NCBI GenBank assembly: GCA_963575745.1
Contig: CAUYUJ010003947.1
Span: forward strand, 387,243 to 451,242
Reading direction: 5' to 3'
DNA: 64,000 nt
DNA from: Prorocentrum cordatum
Taxonomy: Eukaryota; Sar; Dinophyceae; Prorocentrales; Prorocentraceae
In this document: positions 55,190 through 64,000 of the stretch, piece after piece
How positions within the stretch are numbered: the stretch's first letter is position 1
How the letters are laid out: each line of letters starts with the position of its first letter
Notes under the pieces: model-generated
Database searches by the model: none
What the model saw: the letters and a program-made list of their open reading frames with translations, nothing else
Told to the model about the DNA's origin: nothing
Translations under genes and position numbers: made by a program

Positions 55190-55690
55190 AGCGCTGCCCT
55201 GAGGGTCTCCAAAACGGCAACGAACATGGGCCAAAGACGACCCGTGATGTCTCCAAAATGGCCGAAGACGACCCAAGAGGCTCCCAAAGGGGGGCCAAGA
55301 GCACCCCCCAAACGCAAAATCCGTTGATGCTTCATGTTCGTTGGAAACATTTTGGCATATTCGTCTGTTCAGTCTTCAGCGCGCCCCAAACGGCCCAAAG
55401 GCCCTTCTCTGATCGCTCCAAGACGGCCTAAAAAGCGACCATGACTGCCCAAGAGGGGCCCAAAGACGCCCAAAGAGGGCCCCCCGAGAGGCTCCAGACG
55501 GCCCAAGAAGGCCCCCTGAAAGGCTGCAGACGGCCTGAGAAGGCACAAAGAGGCCTGATAAGGCTCCAAGTGTACCCACGACGGCCTGGAGGCCCAAGAC
55601 GGCCCAGATGGCCCCCAAGATGGCCTGATGAGAACCCCAGGCGGCTTCAGAACGCCCCTGAGATGGCCCAGGAACGGACGGAGCGCTTGT
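55190..55690. repeat. Degenerate CCAAGACGGCC-type array
   Basis: Words of about 10-15 bp such as CCCAAGAGG, CCAAGACGGCC and GGCCTGA. Same class as 24475-24720 and 56470-57120. Confidence 0.8.
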
Positions 55691-55749
55691 CCGGCCGCGC
55701 CCTCCGCGAAGCATTGCGCATCTCAGGCAGCGAGCAGACGCGAAGCCAG

Positions 55750-56445
55750 TCAGGGGCCGAAATCGAGATTCACGGCCCCGCTGTCAGCACTGTTCCTCCT
55801 CAGCGCTGATCCTGCGAGCGCGGCACACGGGCGCACAGGCCGTTTCCGGAACTCCTGCAGGCGAATTGCCGAGTTGCGGCTCATGTCGCTACGCTCCGAC
55901 AGGGCAGTAGAAAACAGTGGCGAGGTATCCCCATTGTTGAAGTCCTCGTTTTGCTGCTCGCTCGGGCGCCGCCCCCCGCCCGCCGACATCATCTTGTTCA
56001 AGCTGTCCGTCGTCTCCTGCATAAACTCCGTGAGCTTGTAACACATTTTTTCTGTCTCGTACAACAGCATGTTCACGTCAAGGCTGCGCGCAGCGCCCTT
56101 CAGCCTCATGCATCCACCAATGAATTCCTCGATGCCGACTTTATCTGTGTCGTCGACGTCCAGCAGCAGAAAGAGGGTTCTCGCAATGTTGGCGTCCAAA
56201 CCAGCGGTGGAAAAGTACGCGGCAGCCGTGCCATTGCTCAAATACTCCTCGAATTCGGTCCAGGACAACTGTCCGTCGTGATCTTTGTCGGCATCGCGGA
56301 AGATGCTTTGCATTTTCAGAGCGTACTCCTTTTCTTGCCTGAGCTCGTTCTTCACCACTGAATCCCTGTCCTTTTCAGATGCCCTCGATGCGTTGTCGAC
56401 GAAATGCCCCACTACTACATTCAGGACACCGAACGCCATGAAGAA
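55750..56445 (-). CDS. Voltage-gated cation channel, C-terminal EF-hand exon (partial)
   Basis: The minus-strand frame reads the end of transmembrane segment S6 (RIFFMAFGVLNVVVGHFVDN), then a helical cytosolic linker. EF-hand loop 1 is DKDHDGQLSWTE (residues 51-62 counted from MAFG) and the second EF-like loop is DVDDTDKVGIEE (94-105). Next comes FIGGCMRLKGAARSLDVNML, then a helix and a Ser/Arg-rich tail ending at the stop at 55750. This S6-EF-hand-EF-hand-FIxGCMRLKG arrangement is characteristic of dinoflagellate ion-transport channels of the Nav/Cav-like group. EF-hands are expected to confer calcium sensitivity to a plasma- or organelle-membrane channel. ATG 56439 is internal, not the gene start: the S6 reading continues upstream and the pore exon lies at 57.4-57.6 kb. 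A further 3' exon is possible. Confidence 0.85.
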   Translation of the reverse strand, partial: FFMAFGVLNVVVGHFVDNASRASEKDRDSVVKNELRQEKEYALKMQSIFRDADKDHDGQLSWTEFEEYLSNGTAAAYFSTAGLDANIARTLFLLLDVDDTDKVGIEEFIGGCMRLKGAARSLDVNMLLYETEKMCYKLTEFMQETTDSLNKMMSAGGGRRPSEQQNEDFNNGDTSPLFSTALSERSDMSRNSAIRLQEFRKRPVRPCAALAGSALRRNSADSGAVNLDFGP

Positions 56446-57448
56446 AATCCGCCGACCCCTTGTGGGTCCTCAGGCGTGTGAGAATGTTCCCCCCCAGAAT
56501 CCCCCCCTGGGGACCCCAAACCTCGAATTTGACCCCCCCCCCCGGGCCGCGCGAGGTTCCGGACAATGCGCGCCAAGGGGGGGGAACGCCCCAAAATGTT
56601 CCAAGAGGGCACCAAGACGCCCCCCCATGCGGTCCAAGAGGGCCGCGAATCGTTGGAATATCGACCCCAGACGCCGGCGATGGTCCCCAGACGCTCTCCG
56701 CAGCCTCCAAGACACCCCAAGGCGCCCCGAAGATGTGCCCCAACAGGGTCCCCAGACGCAGAAAAATGGCCCCATTCCCTTCGTAAAACGTACATTTTTA
56801 GCACACTCGCTTTCCCGCCTGTCCGACGCTCCAAGACGGCCTATGACGCCCCCGAGGTCGCCCCAGGACGGCCCAAAAGGCCTCCAAGAGGGCCCCCACA
56901 TTGCCCCAGAGGGCCTCCAGACGGCTCAAGACGCACCCGACACGGCCCAAGGCCGCCTGAAAACGAGCCCACGAGAGGGCCGGGAGGGGGACCACGATCC
57001 AAAAGGCAACCAAAAGGCCCTCAGGAGCTCCCAGGAGGTCCCCCTAGACCCCCCAAGACGAACCCATGAGGCATAAAAGGGGCCCCAAGAGACCCCAAAA
57101 CGGCGCCCAAGAGGCCTCCAACCTGCACTCTTCCTCCTCCTTCCCGTCCTCCAGACTACGTCCTCCCGACTACTATCCATGAACCCTCTATTGTCGTCGT
57201 CGCCATCGTCGCCTTCTTCATCCCCGCACCCTACTCATCGCCCACTTCCTCCTCATCCTTCCCTCCCCCTCCTTATCCTCATCCAACTCTTCCCTCCCCC
57301 CCCTCCCCGCATCGGCAGATGTTCCTGAAATGGTAGGAGGCCCCCGAGAGGCCAACCACGAGATCCCGACCAACATCCTCTAACCCTCTACCGCCGTTAG
57401 GAATTCCACCCATCCGCAACAAATTGGGTCGGCGGATGTGGCGTCAGC
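56446..57448 (-). other. Channel intron with inverted ends (introner-like)
   Basis: About 1 kb between the pore exon and the S6/EF-hand exon. On the minus strand it begins, just inside the exon edge, with CACATCCGCCGACCC and ends with GGGTCGGCGGAT just before the next exon. The 12-bp arms (57426-57437 and 56447-56458) are perfect inverted complements. The interior is mostly a degenerate CCAAGACGGCC-type array (56470-57120) and pyrimidine-rich DNA. Terminal inverted repeats at intron edges are the hallmark of introners described in dinoflagellates. The exact splice junctions are unclear: CTCCAG|GC at the donor is plausible, but no canonical AG falls at the 3' edge. Confidence 0.6.
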
Positions 57449-57614
57449 CTGGAGAATATACACGACGAACAGAAATACATAGAAACGATGCACTTCGTAC
57501 AATGGGGTCACCATTACAGACCAGTCGTCTCCTCCAGAGATGCACATGAACAGTGACATCATGACGTCTGCTATAGAACTGTACTTCTCCTCCACCGATT
57601 CAGGCACTGAAACT
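57449..57614 (-). CDS. Voltage-gated cation channel, pore-loop/S6 exon (partial)
   Basis: The minus strand reads VPESVEEKYSSIADVMMSLF, MCISGGDDWSVMVTPLYE and VHRFYVFLFVVYI. This is a pore helix (VMMSLFMCISGG), the selectivity-filter region (GGDDW) and the start of S6. In Nav/Cav-like channels the pore helix reads x-x-L-F-x-x-I-S/T-x-x-x-W, as here, and acidic residues at the filter line the pore. VVYI joins to FFMAFGVLNVVVG in the next exon to complete S6. An AG at about 57612 (TTTCAG) could be the acceptor. The voltage sensor (S1-S4) and any further domains should lie upstream, but none were recognised to the right in this window. Confidence 0.75.
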
Positions 57615-57659
57615 ACCTGAGAGTCACTGGCATCTATCCGCCACAGTGCCGTAGGCACT

Positions 57660-58005
57660 CATAGTTCCCAGTGCACGAGCTCGAGTTCTAGCATGCTCTA
57701 GCGTCAGGTCAGGGCATAGCGTGGAACAGGGCCCGTGCCATGATATTCCAAGGCCGCAAGGTGTGTTAGAGGGTCATACCGGGGCCTTTTGTAGGAGCAG
57801 GCCATGGCACCAGGGCATGAGTTGGATTTCATGATCGACGGGTGCTCTTGTCATACTCTTGTGAGCTCTTGAAAGGGAAGAGGCGAGGAGGAGGACGCGC
57901 ATCAAAAGGGGGAGGAACCACACAAGCCCTCGGGGCACAAGCGGTTTAGAGCGTTTCTTCTTCCATCTTGCCTCTTCCCTTTCGGGGAAACCACCGACCC
58001 CCCCC
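57660..58005. other. No recognised exon; GGTTTAGAGCG repeat word
   Basis: 57930-58010 resembles 24229-24300 (GGTTTAGAGCGTTTC, CTTCCCTTTCGGGG). Nothing else was recognised. Confidence 0.4.
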
Positions 58006-58009
58006 CGCC

Positions 58010-59745
58010 ATCCCTGTCAAAGAATGATGCCGCATTCAATTTGCGCCCAAATCTGGATCATGCACGCACGCCCCGCGGTCATTTTGCACTGGCTTTTGAA
58101 TAGGGCGGCGGGGGTGCCGGCACATAGCCTGCTGTGTGCAACGACCCCCCCCACCCCGCCATCCCTGTCAAAAACTAGAGCCGACCCACACAGTAAGTAG
58201 GGGCAACCTTCCTAAGGGTACCCTTGCATCCTTGCCCCCGCGGCCCGTCCTTGGCCCCTTTCGCTGGCCGCGCCCCGCTCGAGAAGCTTCGAGAGGGCCC
58301 TCCGAGGCCCCTGCGTCCTCATCGTGCGTCCTTCTGGTACGGGTCGCCCAGGAGGAGGAGGAGGAGGAGGAGGAGGAGGAGGAAGAGGAGGAGGAGGAGG
58401 AGGAGGAGGAGGGGGAGGAGGAGGAGGAGGAGGAGGAGGAGGAGGAGGAGGAGGAGGAGGAGGGCTGCACTACCAGGTGCACCCTGCACCAGAGTCTGGA
58501 TCGCGTGCGGGCGCCACGCCATCAAGATGCACGTAGGCTTCTGGCAAGGACGGCGGGGGGGGGGGGCCTGCATCTCGCCTGCCGCGTGCAGTGCCAGCGC
58601 CCCCCAAAGCATCCCTGTCAACAGAAACGATGCCAAGTGCCGTTTGCACCAGGATCCGAATCGGGCAATGGGCGCCCCGCGATCACTTCGCGTGGCTTTT
58701 GAACAAAGGGGCGGCGGGGGAGAGCGGCACATGTCCTGCTGCGTGCAGGGACACCACCTGCTGTAACAGCAAACTGTAAACATGTCTTTGCTTGGGACGG
58801 TAAGGAGGCGGTATTCTGCCTGCTGTGTGCAGGCCTACTTTTCCTGTCACAAGCAAATGCAAAGTGGTCGCGGGACAATGCATAATGCTCGCAATCCCGC
58901 CGTCACCTTGCATTGGTTTTTGACAGGGGTGGTGGAGCGGTCGACCTATTGACAAATGTGGCGCACCTGGAGCGGGTGGCGCACCTGGCACGTGCGGCGC
59001 ACTTCGCGGGCGTCGCGCACCTGGCTGGCGTCTGCATTGGTTTCCGCTGGTTGTCGAGGACGGCCTCTCTCTATGCTGAGAATTGGGTGCGACTTATGTA
59101 GCGGGAGGGCGGGTGGGAGTGAGCGATACGGCTTGCGGCTTGGGGTTGCTTGATCACTGTCCCCTGTGAAGAAAACCCTCTCCCCCAAACGACTGGCAAC
59201 CAATCCGGACCCATGACCCCCACCACCATCTGTTAACACAAACAATGCGAATTACACTTTGCGTTTGCATGTGGAACATGCGCGAACGCCCCGGGACCAC
59301 TCTGCATGATTTTTGAAAGGGACGGCGGGGGAACCCTCATATTGGTTGCTGCACGCAAACAAGCCATCCCCATCAAAAAGCAATCCAACATACATTTTGT
59401 CTCCGAAGCGAAAGCATGCGCGGATGCCCCGCGACCGCCTTGCATCGGGTTTTGACAGGGAACGGCTGGGGGCCCTCATATTGCTTGTTGCGCGCAGGCC
59501 AGCCATGCCTGTCAATACACAACTTTACATACAGTTTGCCTCTTAATTTGCAGCATGCGCGTGCTCCCCGCGACCACTTTGCATTTGATTTGGACAGGGA
59601 CGGCGGGGATGTCCTCATACTGTTTGCTGCGCGTAGGCCGACTATCCCTGTTAGATTGTAATGCAAGCTGCACGTGGCTTCCCAATCAGGAACATGCGCG
59701 GGCGCCTCGCGACCAGTTCGCATTGTTTTGATACAGATATTCGGT
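58010..59745. repeat. Degenerate ~135-bp tandem satellite
   Basis: About ten diverged units, each with CCCTGTCAA, a GCATGCGCG..CCCCGCGACCAC-type core, TTTGCATTGG-TTTTGACAGG, GACGGCGGGG and CTGCTG(C/T)GTGCAGG. Clearest at 58600-58745 and 59225-59740. A GGA tract (58348-58462) and an 18-bp GGCGCACCTGG repeat (58958-59035) interrupt it. Confidence 0.75.
58348..58462. repeat. (GGA)n tract
   Basis: GGA run on the plus strand inserted between two satellite units. Confidence 0.95.
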
Positions 59746-59756
59746 GCTACGTATGC

Positions 59757-59905
59757 ATCCCCGCCTACAAGAAGTGCCCCCTCAGCCCGATCTCTTTTTA
59801 TCAATCCATTGCCGCGGACGCGTTGGCACGCGTCAAGTGCCTGAGGGGGTGAGATGCCAGAGGGCGCTTACCTCTAAGTCTCTGAAAACTCATGTCCGTT
59901 TTCGC
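59757..59905. repeat. Terminal direct repeat 1 with nested hairpins
   Basis: About 150 bp nearly identical to 60173-60320. Outer arms CCCCCTCAG (59777-59785) and CTGAGGGGG (59841-59849) enclose GACGCGT-TGGC-ACGCGTC, a perfect 7-bp hairpin with a 4-base loop (about 59818-59835). It borders the recombinase-bearing element and may be part of its end. Confidence 0.75.
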
Positions 59906-60068
59906 GGGCCGCCCTGCAGGGGCCTCGCACAAAAAACATATCATACAATTCTGACTCATGCGCGGAGGACGGGGGATGGGCGGCGCCGAAAAGGCTATAG
60001 AAGACAGCGCGCATTAAACGAGCAAGCGAGCGAAAAGGATGAAGAACGGAAGACCCGTCTGTATCCAT

Positions 60069-60098
60069 AACGTTCCGGGAACGCTCCGCCGGAACGTT
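60069..60098. repeat. Palindrome AACGTTCCGG / CCGGAACGTT, copy 1
   Basis: Arms 60069-60078 and 60089-60098 with a 10-base spacer (GAACGCTCCG). The same 30 bases recur at 62307-62336. Confidence 0.85.
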
Positions 60099-60172
60099 CT
60101 GACAACATTCTTGTCTACTCTCTTGGATCCGTGCATTGGACACCACCAGCGAGATACCGCAGCAACATGCAA

Positions 60173-60320
60173 ACATCCCCGCCTACAAGAAGTGCCCCCT
60201 CAGCCCGATCTCTTTTTATCAATCGATTGCCGCGGACGCGTTGGCACGCGTCAAATGCCTGAGGGGGTGAGACGCCGGAAGGCGCTCACCTCGAAGAGAA
60301 CTAATTTCCGTTTTCGCCTG
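60173..60320. repeat. Terminal direct repeat 2 with nested hairpins
   Basis: Second copy of 59757-59905. Both stem pairs are unchanged; the differences fall in the loop or outside the stems. Its right part overlaps the last codons of the recombinase frame (VSAFRRLTPSGI). Confidence 0.75.
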
Positions 60321-61160
60321 CCACCACTTGCCAGCAATTCTGTGCCCAGAACTCTGTTGAGCGAAGCCACTAGATCTCCAGGCACCCTTTTTCTGAGCTT
60401 TGAAGCCCGCTCTATCTGTGACCGAGACAACAACTGAATACTGCGAAGCAAGGAAGCAAGCTTCATGTAGATACGGCCGCACAACCATCTACCCCAGTTC
60501 TGGATGTCCGAGATGGCGACCCCGTGCTTGAACGCGTCGTTCGAGGGCCCGCCGTGCCGCATCCCGTGCGGCACGACCTTGATGCCGAGCTTCGTCGAGG
60601 CGTCGGCGAAGGTCTTCTCGACGGGAGGCGAAGTGAGGCCCTGCAGCAGCTGCCCGCCCGGATTGGCCCGCGCGTGGAGCAGCTCGAGGATCGGCGCGAG
60701 CCGCTCCTGGTCCTGCGAGGCCGCCGCGGCGCCGGAATCGAACTGCCGGTTCTTGGGCGGCTTGTCCCGGGTCGAGGGGGCGACCGTCAGGCGCCGCTTG
60801 GTGACGGAGGCGCCGCGGACCTGGGGAGAGGTCCTCGCGCTTCAGGTCGAGGGCCTCCGACGGCCTCAGATAGCAATCCCAAGCCAGCAGCGAGAAGGCG
60901 GCGACAATCGGCATCCCGTGGCTGATGAAGTGGTCGCAGAACAGCCAGAGCATCTCCTCGCGCGGCGGGTCTCGCGACTTCTCTGGGGCTCTCCAGGTGA
61001 AAGCTCGGAGCGTGGCCTTCGAGAGCGGCAGCGCGGCAGGGCGACTTGATGGCCATGCCCAGCATCCAGGCGGCCCCGTGCGTTGCGTGGCGTGCGGCCC
61101 CCCAACGCGCTCCCGCCCAGGTAGAGGAACTCCATGTACTCGACCAGCACCTGGTCCCAC
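60251..61160 (-). pseudogene. Tyrosine recombinase of DIRS-like element
   Basis: The frame 61160-60489 contains FCDHFISHGMPIVAAFSLLA and WDCYLRPSEALDLKRED, with the first catalytic Arg in L-R-P-S-E-A-L at about 60866. A shift near 60780 leads to a frame reading KPPKNRQFDSGAAAA, EKTFADASTKLG and then VVPHGMRHGGPSNDAF (the His-x-x-Arg box, here HGMR), ISDIQNWGRW (the Trp/His position) and IYMKLASLL (nucleophile Tyr), ending at 60251. All catalytic positions are present but in two frames. It would cut and rejoin DNA during integration of circular element DNA. Confidence 0.82.
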
Positions 61161-61559
61161 TTCAGGACGTCCTTGACGCCCGGGACGGCGCGCGCGAACT
61201 CGGCGACGGCGGCGCGCGCGTCCTGTTACCTCTGCTGGGTCGTGGGCCCAGCGGCGAGCCGCCTCAGGAACCCGGGCCCGCCTTCAGCGTGGTGCCTACG
61301 GCGCTGCCCGGCCTTGCGCCGGCTGGCGGCGGCCAGCCCGCGCGCGGTCGGCGAGGGCGCCGAGCTCCCAGCCGAGCGGCTCGCCGCCCCAGTGCCCGCC
61401 CGCCTGCTCCCAGCAGAGCTTTGCCGAAGTCGGGGGGCGCGGAAGAAGCTCTCGATGTTGTGGCCGACGCAGGCCGCCAGGCTGCTCTCCCAGAACTCGT
61501 CGAGGCCGCGCTCCCAGGGGTGGCGCCGCGCCCCCGGCGGGGCGGCGTCCCAGAACACT

Positions 61560-62141
61560 TCCGCCAGCCTGCGGCCGGCGCGCCTCCGGCGGCAGGAAGG
61601 TGGACGGAGCCCTGGAGCACGACGTGCCGACCGTGCCCCGGGCAGGTTGCCTCCATCCTGGCGAGCCCCTCGACGTTCCCCTAGAGTCGGCTTCTTCCAG
61701 GCGGCCCCGTACGCGCGCGCGTTGACTCGCGCCTCCACGGCGCCAGCCCGGCGCAGCAGGCGAGCCAAAGGGCCCCGGCTCCAGAGCCTGCTCGACCGCA
61801 TTCTCGACGACGAACGCCGCGCCGACGTCGATGCAGGCCCGGATGATCCTGCAGGTAAGCTTGGCGCACGCTAGCCCGGCGGCGAGGGCCGGGGAGTCGG
61901 CCTGGCCGCCCGGCCTCCGAGCTGAGCTCCAGCGCGTGCACGGAGTCCCCAGCGCCGCGCGCCGCGCCCAGCCAGCGAGGATCCAGCGCACGATCTCGTC
62001 GGCGACCTCGCTCCGGGTGACGTCGAAGTGCTGGCCGCCCTCGATGTCCACGGGGACAGCGCACAGCAGGCCGGCTGCGAGCGCGGCCGCGGTAAGCCGG
62101 GCGCACCCAGCGAATGCCTCGAGGAAGTGCACCTGTCCCAC
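61560..62141 (-). pseudogene. C5-methyltransferase-like domain of DIRS-like element
   Basis: The minus strand from 62141 reads VHFLEAFAGCARLTAAALAA (cofactor-binding motif I type), VPVDIEGGQHFDVTRSEVAD, LGTPCTRWS (the Pro-Cys motif IV position) and AAFVVENAVEQ (Glu-Asn motif VI). After a frame change come VNARAYGAAWKKPT and, in another frame, CPGHGRHVVLQG, which resemble the target-recognition side of the same domain in dinoflagellate elements. Related domains occur in many DIRS-type elements; whether they methylate DNA is not known. Confidence 0.72.
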
Positions 62142-62304
62142 GACGGCCCGCTGTCGGTGCCGCGCTCGACGACCTCTGCCCCAAGCGGTGACTCGGGGGG
62201 CCTGCGGCCCTGGGCTCGGCGGCGGCTCCCGGGCGGCGGCGAGCTCCGTCTCGCTCGTCCCGCCCGTGGCCGACCGCTCGTCCCGCCCGCGGCCGTCTGC
62301 GTCC

Positions 62305-62338
62305 AGAACGTTCCGGGAACGCTCCGCCGGAACGTTCT
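62305..62338. repeat. Palindrome AGAACGTTCCGG / CCGGAACGTTCT, copy 2
   Basis: 12-bp perfect arms (62305-62316 and 62327-62338) with a 10-base spacer identical to that at 60079-60088. It lies between the RNase H and methyltransferase-like parts. Confidence 0.88.
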
Positions 62339-62360
62339 GAGAGCCGACGTCGGGCTCCGA

Positions 62361-63310
62361 TCATGCCGCCGAGCTGGCGTCGCCGGCGGCGGCGCGGCCC
62401 TCGGCGGCCCCCGCGAGCCTCCACCGGCGCGCAGCAACCCCCAGCGGCTCGGGCGCTGCCCGGGAGTCGGCACCAGCAGCTGCGCAGCCTCGGCTGCGGG
62501 CGCTGCGGGCGCAGGGGGTGCGACTTCGGGGGTCTGAGTCCCCCCCCCCCTGGCCGCGTGCGCCCGCGCCGAGGCTGAGCCGCCCAGCGTCCTGGCGCTC
62601 GGCCGCGAGCCCCTGCGCCGACTGACCAGGTGCCCGCCACCGCAGGTGCGACCCGTTGTCAGACGGGTTCCGATCTGTGCGGTTGTGCCTCCGCGCCCGG
62701 CGCACGTTGGCCACGAGCTGCCAGGCGCGGCCTCGGCGCACGAAGGCGAGCAGGTCCCAGGCCCGGGCGCGGCCTCTGTCCGACGCCAGGATCTCCGACA
62801 TGTTGTCCCCGAAGCCCAGCAGCACCGTGCTGTAGATCCGCGGGTCGGAGCAGTGATCGGCCAGTCCAAGTAGCGAGGCTCGGGCTTCCAGATTGTGGAT
62901 CTTGTCTGGCCGCTTCCAGCTCCCGGCTCGATCGAATGCACCTCCAGCGCTCCGGGGCGTCCCACTTGGGGCCGAGGGCAGGCGCCAGACCGACCGCCTC
63001 CACCAGGTCGGCCTTCTGCGCGTCGGCGGGGATGGCGACGCCGGTGTCTCGAGGGAGCCGCCTGAGCTCGGCGTCGACCTCTCGTGCGGTGCGGCCCAAG
63101 AGCTGAAGCTGTCCCCGAGGTCGAGGACGTCGAGCGCTGGCGCTGGCTCGGCGCCGGGCCCGCAACGCGCCCCCTCGGCGCCGGGCTCCTCCTCGCGGAA
63201 CCGCCACCGCTCTCGGTAAACTGCGGCGCTTCAGGCCTCTCTGGGTGTCGCCGTGGTGACGTTCGCCGCGTAGGCGTGCCCGCTCGAATCGCTGCAGTGC
63301 ACCTGCTCCG
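62361..63310 (-). pseudogene. RNase H of DIRS-like element
   Basis: The first acidic segment is EQVHCSDSSGHAYAANV (~63300-63240). The helix with the catalytic Glu is NLEARASLLGLADHCSD (~62890). The central Asp is in LLGFGDNMSEILASD (~62815) and the closing segment is NRTDRNPSDNGSHLRW (~62660). All four acidic positions are represented. The stretch between about 63230 and 62900 is frame-shifted (REVDAELRRLPRDTG and DLVEAVGLAPALGPKWD in another phase). Confidence 0.75.
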
Positions 63311-63499
63311 AGATCGGGCGCCCGAGGTCCGACGCAGCCAGATGGGCCAACCCGCGAATGAGCCGAAGCTCGGCAAGCTCGTTGGCCCCGAAAGCCCGGC
63401 GTTCCCCGCGCCCGTCCCGGATGAAACGGTAGAGGTACTGCAGCGTGCAGAGGAGCTCGCGCCGCGTGGCGAAATGGTCGACGACGTTTCCGACGACCG

Positions 63500-63990
63500 G
63501 GCGAACGGCCGCCGGTGTCGAACCGCGGCTAAACTCCAGCTCCCGGAGGGCGTGCCAGAGCAGCCACGTGCGCAACGGCCGCGGCGCCAGCGAGCGCCGG
63601 CCCCCCTGGATCCGCCGGCCAACCAGCTCCAAGTCGGGGCCCGCCTCGACGTTCTCGTGCATGACCCACCTCATCGCATGAAGCTCAGCAACGAGCGCGG
63701 CGCGGAGCGCCCGGGTCGCCTTCAGCGAGCCGCAGATGACGTTTCCGTCGTCAACGTACGGCGCCGCCAGAGCGAAGCCAGGCCCAAAAAGGAAGACTCG
63801 GCCGCCAGTCGGCCAGAAGCTCCAGGGTGGAGCCGACTCGCCGCATCGCCCGGCGCCCGGCCTCCTCCAGCGCGCTGCGGCAAAAGAATAGCCCCCGCGA
63901 CCAGCCCGTGGCGAGCCCGCCGAAGCAGGCCCACAGCAGCTCGTCGGGCAGGACGGGCTCGAGCTCGACGGTGTCCTCGTTGAGCGCCTC
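63500..63990 (-). pseudogene. Reverse transcriptase end of DIRS-like element
   Basis: At the right edge one frame reads LLWACFGGLATGWSRGLFFC, the motif B region (Gly-x-x-x-Gly-Trp-Ser). A shift then leads to FLFGPGFALAAPYVDDGNVI, with the catalytic Tyr-Val-Asp-Asp at about 63745, followed by MRWVMHENVEAGPDLELVGR, HALRELEFSRG and VVGNVVDHF. Upstream motifs lie outside the window. Confidence 0.8.
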
Positions 63991-64000
63991 CCGCGCGTTG

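Larger units (their letters stand above)
60173..64000 (-). mobile_element. DIRS-like tyrosine-recombinase retroelement, truncated by the window
   Basis: In minus-strand order from the right edge: reverse transcriptase end (YVDD), RNase H, a methyltransferase-like domain and a tyrosine recombinase. This reverse transcriptase-RNase H-methyltransferase-recombinase order is that of DIRS-type retroelements, which integrate through a recombinase rather than a DDE integrase. Four main frame blocks share one phase (63674-63231, 62825-62361, 62141-61296, 61160-60489) with shifts between them, so the copy looks inactivated or carries indel errors. Direct repeats with hairpins flank the 3' side, and a 30-bp palindrome occurs twice. 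The 5' end lies beyond 64000. Confidence 0.85.

Noticed and set aside
1-64000. tRNA, rRNA, snRNA or organellar genes
   Set aside because: I looked for conserved tRNA loops, rRNA words and splice-RNA cores by eye and saw none; a covariance-model scan would be decisive.

Overview
The window is nuclear DNA of a dinoflagellate. The strongest sign is three sites where the minus strand carries the dinoflagellate spliced leader, the 22-nt sequence trans-spliced onto nuclear mRNAs, fixed in genomic DNA (near 9.77, 51.38 and 54.65 kb). Supporting signs are very high GC, mostly non-coding DNA, long GGA/TCC, CAT and CCTCAG arrays, a dinoflagellate-type EF-hand cation channel, and abundant decayed retroelements. 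I cannot name the species. A 100-N placeholder at 44353-44452 shows this is a scaffold.

Layout. 0-5.7 kb: simple repeats, an old ~1.2-kb tandem duplication (about 0.6-2.7 kb) and a composite repeat (4.69-5.66 kb). 5.9-7.9 kb: decayed coding DNA with a possible retroelement protease. 7.9-8.1 kb: a foldback repeat. 8.38-9.78 kb: an intronless spliced-leader-tagged gene of about 445 codons, minus strand. 11.88-19.39 kb: a decayed Ty1/copia-type element on the minus strand between ~150-bp terminal repeats. 19.4-22.2 kb: huge TCC/GGA tracts around a 5'-truncated LINE. 22.3-34.9 kb: foldback and MITE-like repeats, a second copy of the composite repeat, 210-bp and 77-bp tandem arrays, CAT microsatellite. 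35.0-40.4 kb: three copies of a composite unit (CCTCAG array plus 73-bp array plus constant ends) bounded by 12-bp inverted repeats, with a broken LINE around the third. 44.6-51.4 kb: a nearly full-length spliced-leader-tagged LINE on the minus strand lying inside a GGA tract. 53.0-54.7 kb: a retroposed gene with three successive leader relics. 55.75-57.6 kb: two exons of a cation channel separated by an intron with matching inverted ends. 58.0-59.7 kb: ~135-bp degenerate satellite. 59.75-64.0 kb: a tyrosine-recombinase (DIRS-like) retroelement with reverse transcriptase, RNase H, methyltransferase-like and recombinase domains, running off the right edge.

Almost everything here is mobile or repetitive. 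The only parts with a plausible host function are the channel exons and possibly the two retroposed genes. Several retroelements abut GGA/TCC tracts, which may mean target preference, tolerance of insertions there, or mis-joining at an unassemblable repeat. No tRNA, rRNA, CRISPR, operon or organellar gene was seen.
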